Under the pieces are notes generated by a model. The model saw only the letters and a program-made list of their open reading frames with translations. It searched no databases and was not told the DNA's origin. Both the position numbers and the translations under genes were made by a program. DNA of 64,000 bases. It comes from Paramarasmius palmivorus. Its lineage: Eukaryota; Basidiomycota; Agaricomycetes; Agaricales; Marasmiaceae. Positions 57,141 to 64,000 of the stretch are shown here, one piece after another. Position 1 is the first letter of the stretch; every line of letters starts with the position of its first letter. The DNA is taken from contig JAYKXP010000014.1 in the NCBI GenBank assembly GCA_037176845.1, positions 62,001-126,000 of the forward strand, given 5' to 3'.

Positions 57141-57496
57141 TCCGAGCGTTAGTCGTAACCCTGAATGGAAGTTTAGTTTGGTTCATACCCAAGAGTAAAA
57201 GGCAGTCCGGCGCCCATGATTTGGTGAGGTGCTGCCTGCTCAAAGGCCGACCTGTCCACGCTCCTCAGGCCTCTGGCCTTTCACATTATCTTCTGGCAAC
57301 AGCTTCATCGAACGCGATCCTATCGATCTTGGAAGAAAGAGCGCATACAGTGCATAGAGTATTCCATGCTTCGCGTCAGGGTGGAGATGAATACGATGGG
57401 CGGTATCTTCCTTCTTGAAGCTTCTTGATTTCCACAAGTTACAATAATACACGTTCACAACATTCCGCATTGGATTCACTATTCCCCGTATGCCGA

Positions 57497-58032
57497 TTAG
57501 GCGGCTTCAATCTCAGCGATGTACTTCTTGGACTCCTCGGTGTCGGCTTTCTTCAGGATCTGTCGGAATCACATGTCATAATGCGGTCATCGTTCTAGTC
57601 AGAAAATGGCGTACCTCGAGGAGTTTCTCGACGTAGTTCTTCTGGGCATCCTCGGTTGAAGTACCCTTAACACTGTTCCAGGCGTCCCTGCAGTATACAC
57701 AATCGTAAAAACGTCCAGATAGAAGAGAAACGACGCGAACCATTTGGCCTTTCCGGTAAAGTCCATCAACCCAGGACGCGCAGTGTTAACATCACCGATA
57801 GTGGCTACAATGTTGAGTGTCAGTCAGACACAGTCACAAAGCAGTGAGATCGTCCAACCTTGCTTGTAGTACTTGTAAAACTGTCGAGCGAAGCTGGTGT
57901 TAGGAGACAGCTCTCACAATAGCAGATGGTGCAACTTACGTAGAGCTGCTCATCCTGAGTAGGTTTGATAGGGCCATCCTTTGGAAGGCTCTGCACAATC
58001 TCGACAGCCTTATCGAACTTTGTTTTGGACAT
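57497..58032 (-). CDS. ACB1: Acyl-CoA-binding protein
   Basis: This is the small cytosolic acyl-CoA-binding protein, about 104 residues, which carries long-chain acyl-CoA esters. The product reads [80 protein letters not shown] and [20 protein letters not shown], ending IEAA with TAA at 57497-57499. The conserved Tyr-Lys-x-Lys-like YYKQAT and the KAKWDAW motif match the family signature. It has four or five exons with introns of about 55-60 nt. The start at 58032 is the only ATG before the conserved helix. Confidence 0.96.
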
Positions 58033-58582
58033 GGTGGTGGTTGAAGAAAAAGAAACGTTTGGGGACCGACGCGACGAAGTTCTGGGGTTGGGGTTTGTTA
58101 TCGATCATGACAACGGTCCGGATCAGACCCCTATCTCGACCGACCTTACAGCGTTAAACTTGCGTAGAAACTCGTTTTGAAAACATGTTCATTAGCTTGC
58201 AATGTGTAGGTATATGCACATATATGCAGTGTGTTCGAGCGCATGCAAAGCTGATGCCTAGTCACAAGTCAAACCAGTTTGCAAGATACCTGTCATGTAA
58301 AATTAAAGAAAAAGAGTCCAGCTGTCTTCTTACATATATGTGAACAATGAAAATTTCTAGCGCTGAATTCGCAGCATACATGAACGCTGAACTGCAGCTG
58401 CACCGCAGAAGATTCACAAAGAGTCACCGTGCACCATGACCAAGGTCTTTTTGCGGTTTGCTGGTTCCTGCGGCGTTTGCCTCAACCGATTGTGAGAATA
58501 ACGGCACAGCCACGCATCCGGCCCTTGCATCACTGCTGGGTCTCTGAAGCGTAGTAGGCGCTGCTGGCGTTCCTTCGTCAGT
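58033..58582. other. Divergent intergenic region, ACBP / PH-domain gene
   Basis: This is shared promoter space of two divergent genes. I see no coding sequence or repeat. Confidence 0.5.
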
Positions 58583-60190
58583 ATGTCTCCCTCTGCTGCC
58601 CCACCGTCGCCTCAAGAAATACAGAGAAAACTTTCAGTTCATTCAGTGGCAAAAAGTAACAAGGTAAGTGTTCAAACTACTTCTCTACCTGTCAGTTTTC
58701 TAATGCATGCCGTTATTCTCAAATCTCAGCCGCCTCCAGTTTCAGTGCCACCAGTTTCTGGTACAGAATCAGATTCAGACTCCATCCTAACACCCGATCC
58801 ATGGACCATGTCACCAGTCTCAGGCATTGTCGGTCCTGGAGGTCCAACCCAGCAACCACTTTCTTCAATCGCCGAAAGGAGATCAGGCAGCGGTGAAGAT
58901 TCGGAGGACGATGTTGATGAAGGCGAGGGAGGTTGGAAGACGGCAGAGGTCAATGATAAAGAGCTAAGAGGATCCTTTGACGAAAGTGTCATCAAGGCGG
59001 GGTATTTGTGGAAGAAAGGTGAACGAAGAAAGGTTGGACATATTCAATCCGGAACCAAGCGCTTTTCTCTTCCCTGACACTCTTTCCTATTTCGCCAACA
59101 GACCTGGAAGAAACGCTGGTTTGTGCTGCGGCCAGCACATTTGGCATACTACAAAACTGCGGCCGAATACCAGCTTCTTCGACTTCTCGATCTCTCCGAC
59201 GTCCATTCGTGCACTCAGGTATCCCTGAAGCGACACGAGAACGCGTTTGGCCTGGTTTCACCTGTTCGGACTTTCTACCTTCAAGCTAAAACTCCTAAGG
59301 AAGTCCAAGAATGGGTTCAGGCGATTGAAGAGGCGCGACAGGCCCAATCATCGCCTAACACTGGGAGTTCACCTATACCCATTCCGAAAACGGACCGTTC
59401 TACCTCACACGCACCCCCTCTCACTCCTTCACCCCCTTCACAAATTCCCTATGTTACGTCGTCTGATTCGGAAGATGCCTCGCCTTCAGGTCAGCAAGCA
59501 CACTCACCTTCATCTCATCCCGCATCTTCGCCGTCCAAGGTACCAACAACTGCGTCCGCTGTTAAAGATTCAAGCAAGACCGTGCTGTCTGGCTACCTTA
59601 TGAAATGTGGGTCCAAGCGGCGCAACTGGCGTAAACGATGGTTCGTTCTTACTGGGGAAAAGCTTATGTATTTCGCAAGCCACATGGTGAGTCCGAATTG
59701 ATGTTTCGATATGTTATTAAGTGTGTATATCCTTATCTGCCAACAGGACACTAAACCTCATCGGCAATTTGCTTTCAAGGACATCCTAGATGCGCTAGAA
59801 TACGACATACCCACCCATCGTCAACATGGGACACCTATCGCTTCACCCCCAATTCCTGATTCCGATAATCCTCACAATTCGCATACGTTCAAAATCGTGA
59901 CGACCAAGAAGACGTTACTTCTTTGCGCGCCTAGCGAAGAGGATGAGATTACGTGGCTTGGTGCCGTACGAGCTCTTATTGCTCGTCGTTCTGCTGGGAC
60001 TGCTCCGACGGAGGGCTCGAAACCCAATGCTTCTGGAGCGCCGGGTAGTACCGACGTTAGTCCAAACAACTCGGGTTTCGCCTCAGGGAGCGGCGGAATC
60101 AAAGCCAAAGTTCGGCGCCTGAGTTCTAGTGCTGCATCGGTCACGAATGCAGTCATTCGGGAGGACAAACGGGAGGATAAGCAGCCTTAA
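58583..60190 (+). CDS. Tandem PH-domain protein
   Basis: This protein of about 475 residues has two pleckstrin homology domains, probably binding membrane phosphoinositides. The N-terminus is disordered (MSPSAAPPSPQEIQRKLSVH) with an acidic stretch. PH1 starts VIKAGYLWKKGERRKTWKKR, WFVLRPAHLAYYKTAAEYQL, and ends around KTPKEVQEWVQAIEEARQ. A Ser/Pro linker follows. PH2 is TVLSGYLMKCGSKRRNWRKR, WFVLTGEKLMYFASH, with SHTFKIVTTKKTLLLCAPSE and ITWLGAVRALIARR. In both domains the W-x2-R-W-F-V-L core is intact. It has four exons, with introns at about 58662-58729, 59032-59101 and 59688-59746. The tail is Ser/Gly-rich and basic. Similar two-PH fungal proteins are linked to membrane contact sites or signalling; I cannot choose. 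Confidence 0.9.
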
Positions 60191-61376
60191 AAGTTACCAG
60201 CCACAATACCTCCATTCATTACTATTTCCCAAATTCCTTACAGAACTCGTTTCTGGTCTTTGCATACCCCACCTTCCTTACCGAAGTGTTACCTCTTATG
60301 CTTTGTCGCCTTGTCAAATGACTAGCTTCAGCAGACTTTCTTCATGGCTATCGATTTTTCCGATTTACTAGCAGGAAATTGATTAACTACGTAGTAGGAG
60401 CGTTGTATTTCTATAGTATCCAAGTGCTCTCTAAGTGAATTCTTCGTGTCCACTGTCAGTGCTCAGGCCTCAGGGTCTTTTTTCCGTCGGTGATCTCCTT
60501 CAAAAAGATCGATCAGCTAGGGATTGCAGTACTCTTGAGAACGCGCCCGTTAGGCGCGGAGTAGAGGGATCTTTCATTTGTCCATACGAGGCCAAATGAC
60601 TGCCACGCACGGCATTCATTTGAAAAACCGTAGCTCAATTCACCAAAGTGCGAGATCATCATGAGCGCTCGCAGCCATATGACATTCGAAACTATAGTCG
60701 ACTGATAGACAAACCCCTGGTACATCGGAATTTACACATAGCAGTGGTGGCTTTTAGTTTTCTTTGGAGGAAAAAAGTCAGGTCATCTGTGGGTGTCGTT
60801 GATAAATAACACGAATAAGATTCTGTCAGTTACCACACCGCCATGTCAAACGGAATAACTGGCCTGATATTGAACAAAGAGTTCCAGAGTTGGGTATGAA
60901 ACATAGAAAGGCAAAAAAAAGATTGTGTGGCGTCACAAAGAGTTGGAAGAGGACACTGCTCTGAAGAGCAGGTACTGCCCTGGCCAGTGCATGCATAGAC
61001 ACCGTCACCATAATAAGGTATCAATTACCACGTGGAGGCGCATGATCTCTCGGGGAATGGAAAGTAGCTGCCGGGCGATGCCGAGCAGGGACCCTGGATA
61101 CCCTTTGAAAAGGCCTTGACCCATCCAGTGTATTTATTGTCACGCCATCACAGGTTGTGACTGTTTATTTCTCACGGACCTGACTGGGAACCTGGCATAA
61201 AAAGAGTCCAGCGCTTGGGCGGTGCCTCTTCACCTCCCGCTATCATCTATTTCGCCCCGTTCTCGTTCATTCTCGTTCAGTCCTTTGTACGTCGCAGTAG
61301 CGCGTCGCAAGATTCGCTTCTTTCGATATTCTACTTCTTTCACCTTTTATCATCGTATAATTCGTCGTCCATCATA
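60191..61376. other. 1.2 kb intergenic region upstream of the Zn2Cys6 factor
   Basis: There is no gene. The part near 61230-61376 is pyrimidine-rich (CTCGTTCATTCTCGTTCAG), typical of fungal core promoters and 5' leaders, below a TATA-like motif at 61196-61204. The long upstream region may hold regulatory sites for the transcription factor gene. Confidence 0.5.
61196..61204 (+). promoter_or_regulatory. TATA-like box of the Zn2Cys6 factor gene
   Basis: CATAAAAAG lies 173 bases before the ATG at 61377 and is followed by a CT-rich stretch, the usual layout of a fungal promoter with a moderate leader. Confidence 0.35.
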
Positions 61377-63617
61377 ATGCCGCCTGCTGCCAAACCAAAG
61401 AAATCTGCCGGAGCGCCCAAGGCCAAGGGAGCCGTCCGAGCGAAGAGTGGATGTTACACGTGCAGAATTCGTCGAAAGGTTAGTCGCCCATATCGCTTTC
61501 TCTGCTGTACAACTCTTTCTGACAGGCGCTTTTTCTTCTCTTTTGGTCTCGCGCGCTTTCTAGAAATGTGACGAAAAACCCGACGAACAAGGGCGTTGCG
61601 AGACTTGCGTGCGCTTACGACTTCAATGCCTTGGGTTTGGTGCAAAAAGGCCGGATTGGCTTAGGGTACGTGGATCAAAAGCGATTTTGCAGTCTCGAAC
61701 CATACTTACGTGGATTTGTTTGTTTTGTAAAGGAAAGCAACAATGTCAGCGACATTCGCGATAAAATCAAGACCTTTTTGGCTTCTCAAGGCATGATCAA
61801 GGGCCACTCGGGCTCTAGCTCTCGAACAAGTCAAAATCCCCCACAAGAGACGCCGCCAGAACCCGCCACACTCAAGCTCGCAAACGAGGGCTATCCATCA
61901 TCAGCTTCCGAGAGTCCTCCCTCTAATCTACTTGTTCTCAACGACGATGTCCGCCATAGTCAAGTCTCCAGCGTTCGCGACGAAGGATGGACGACTTATC
62001 CACCACCACCGCTGCCAAATGGCTACCCTCGTATGTCTCATTGACCATGTCTCACTTGTTTTGGTGCTGATAAAGTCCTCTTTTTTCCCAAGTTCTTCGT
62101 CATTCACCGCAGCCCGGCCCACGGCAGGAGACAACACCGCCGCCACCGCCACCATTCCACCAAAACGAACCCGTCTACGATCCCTTCCTGATGCAGCAGC
62201 AGCAGCCTTCTTCTAATAATACTTTACCGTCGTCATGTAAGATGTACAGTTAAATATTGTAAATTCAATGTAATGTACTCAACTCCCTCCTCTGTTGGCA
62301 GGGACATCTCAACCACCGCCTGGCGCTCCCATATACAGGAGCTCGTATGGCTCGTTGTATACCGACGATATCGACATGGACGGCGCCGTTGTTCCGTATA
62401 ACCTTGACGGCACTAGTGGTCTACAACTCCCGTCATTCATTACTGGACGTGGCGCCACTGATGAGCTGATCCAGCACTACGGGGCTCAAGTGTTGGAGAA
62501 ACAATACTTGCTTGCTGATGATCCAATCATGAAAATCATGCTCAATGCGATCCAGTCTGGATTTGCACGATCCTCTGCCCAACTCCTCGCTTTGGTGCAT
62601 TATAACCGTACGAAGACCCACATGATAACACAAGGCGACATTCAGCAACGTTACCAACAACTTTCCGAGGTCCTTAGCAAGGAACAACACAGCGATAACG
62701 ATGCGATTGGTGCATTGACTGTCGTATCCTCTTTCCTTTTCAGTGGAGGTATGGGAGAATGGAAGCCTTGGCTCAACCTCTCCGTCGAGCACAGTCGAAG
62801 GATCCTGCACAACAGCCGCTATCACAACGTCAAAGACGCCCTCATTAATTGCAATAACACTGAGCGCTTCATTGTCAAAACGACTTTGTGGTTCGACGTC
62901 CTTGCTTCGGTAACAACGTTGCAGGTACCGAGGCTCCTCGACGTGATCAACTATCTATTTGATCCTTCCAGCACGAGCGCTTTGCACGAGGTCCAGGAGC
63001 ACGATGCCCAAGAATCAGAGGCGCTCTCAATGATGAACATCATGGGTGCCGAAGGACGAGTCATATGGGCGTTTGCGCAGATTTCGAATCTCGCTAGAAA
63101 CAAAACGAGCATGTCGAATCGTGGGGTCTTGGACTTGACTGTTTTAGTCAGAAGAGTCGACGAGATTGACCGCGTCCTACAAGTGCCTTCCTCGACTATT
63201 GATCCTTGCGCCGATAACGTTCATCGACAGCTTGTCTCGGAAGTGTTCAGGAATGCTGCGAGGTTGTATCTCCTCACGGTGCTCCATGGGGATTTCCCGA
63301 ATGTGCCGGCGGTTCATAATGCTGTGGAAGCTACCCTCAAAGCACTGATGGATGCAAGGAACCATCCGGACCATAAGGTTCAGCATACGGTTGCGCGGAG
63401 TACCGTTGTTGCCGTGTTCATGTGTGGATGTCTTGCGAGGACGAAGGAGGAGAAGGATAGGACAATGACTATCCTCACGGACGAAAACGATTGGGGTAAC
63501 GCGAAAGGAGTCCGTAGTGTTATCGAGCAGGTGTGGAATACGCGAAATATACTGCCTGCGAGGGAGCCTGTACCCTGGCGGCAGACACTTCACGATAACG
63601 GTTTGCTGCTTGTTTAA
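61377..63617 (+). CDS. Zn2Cys6 binuclear cluster transcription factor
   Basis: This fungal transcription factor of roughly 650 residues has an N-terminal Zn2Cys6 DNA-binding cluster. The spliced cluster is GCYTCRIRRKKCDEKPDEQG and RCETCVRLRLQCLGFGAKRP, giving all six cysteines (C-x2-C-x6-C and C-x2-C-x6-C). An intron (about 61480-61563) splits it just before KCDE. A basic leader (MPPAAKPKKSAGAPKAKGAV) precedes it and a Pro-, Ser- and Gln-rich linker (PPPPPPFHQNEP, QQQQPSSNN) follows. The C-terminal 440 residues are helical and fit the fungal-specific transcription factor domain with LEKQYLLADDPIMKIMLNAI and WKPWLNLSVEHSRRILHN. It has five exons. The regulated pathway is not evident from sequence. 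Confidence 0.92.
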
Positions 63618-64000
63618 ATTGGCGCTGTAAGTGTTCTTTCTGTGTACTATGACGTGGATACTTTCTCGCAAACAAATTGCTTTTACATTTACTCCTCTCA
63701 ATTCTCTCCTCATTGTATTCTCTGCTCTGTTGTTTCTCGTGGCAAAAGCCTAGCCTCATTTTTGTCAGTCTATTTCTTCTCGCTGTTCTGGTTCATACAC
63801 ATCCATCAACAACAAATTCATGCAAACAATCACATTGCTTTCTTCTCTACATGATTACATACCCTGCTTGTAGTACTGGTTTACATACGTCAATGCTCAT
63901 TGTATTCTTATTTCAACTGGTCATTGTGGGTGCAGTACGGAGAATATCGAACCGTGTTTGGGTATTAACATTTGTGTGTTGGCGCTCAGGAGGACGGGTC
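63618..64000. other. 3' flank of the Zn2Cys6 factor gene
   Basis: T-rich sequence follows the stop, consistent with a 3' untranslated region. I see no further gene before the window edge. Confidence 0.5.

Larger units (their letters stand above)
54319..57496. other. Gene-poor 3.2 kb stretch with possible remnants
   Basis: I find no complete gene. Coding-like pieces on the minus strand are 54727-54960 (SRCHSCANVAGLVPRDMFTN) and 55637-56020, listed separately. On the plus strand 56616-56870 reads VAPPEIPTCRFGVSDGSS and onward, also without context. A tandem 11-bp repeat is at 57108-57140. No mobile-element hallmarks were found. The right end is downstream of the ACBP gene. Confidence 0.45.

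Noticed and set aside
1..64000. tRNA, rRNA, CRISPR arrays and intact transposons
   Set aside because: I looked for T-loop motifs, regularly spaced repeats, and reverse transcriptase or transposase signatures and found none I could support.

Overview
The window is nuclear DNA of a filamentous basidiomycete, most likely an agaricomycete (mushroom-forming fungus). Almost every gene is cut by several 45-65 nt introns with GT-AG (a few GC-AG) borders and CTRAY-like branch sites. Genes sit tightly on both strands, often head to head. Several families are ones I associate with Agaricomycetes (a 7TM protein ending in GIAPTLIIVRAGLG, fungal HPP proteins, degenerate kinase-like proteins). I see no prokaryotic, organellar or viral signature, no tRNA or rRNA and no CRISPR.

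Layout. 0-10 kb: C-terminal tail of a NucA/NucB-type nuclease (+), PWP1 WD40 protein (-), two tandem HPP membrane proteins (+,+), a degenerate kinase-like protein (-) head to head with MICOS subunit MIC12/AIM5 (+), eIF5 (-), and a DUG3-type glutamine amidotransferase (-). 10-20 kb: secreted type-B carboxylesterase (+) convergent with a secreted NucA/NucB DNase (-), an aldo-keto reductase pseudogene fragment, an orphan gene (+), the intact aldo-keto reductase (-), and a beta-carbonic anhydrase (-). 20-32.5 kb: STK16-type kinase (+), a nucleolar-looking zinc-finger protein (-), DSS1/CYT-4-type mitochondrial exoribonuclease (+), CYP51 lanosterol demethylase (+), a trypsin-fold protein (-), and a disordered nuclear protein (+). 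33-46 kb: an uncharacterised protein (+), SAGA subunit ADA2 (+), a 7TM protein (-), a 2 kb gene-poor stretch with an inverted repeat, ribosomal protein eL22 (-) head to head with dyskerin CBF5 (+), a paralogue of the 33 kb protein (-), and VPS51 (+). 46-64 kb: DnaJ co-chaperone (-), a 3.2 kb gene-poor stretch, a Kelch/single-TM protein (+), another 3.2 kb gene-poor stretch, acyl-CoA-binding protein (-), a tandem PH-domain protein (+) and a Zn2Cys6 transcription factor (+).

Most genes are housekeeping: ribosome biogenesis and translation (PWP1, eIF5, eL22, CBF5, the nucleolar-type zinc-finger protein), mitochondria (MIC12, exoribonuclease), lipid and sterol metabolism (CYP51, ACBP), transcription (ADA2, Zn2Cys6 factor) and trafficking (VPS51). 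The accessory part is made of secreted enzymes, recently duplicated genes and lineage-restricted orphans. No single undescribed system stands out. The best leads are the two paralogous uncharacterised genes at 33 and 44 kb, the NucA/NucB paralogues with a shared C-terminal tail, the aldo-keto reductase segmental duplication around an orphan gene, and three GC-AG introns. All gene models were assembled by hand from splice signals and protein similarity recalled from memory, so exon borders are predictions.
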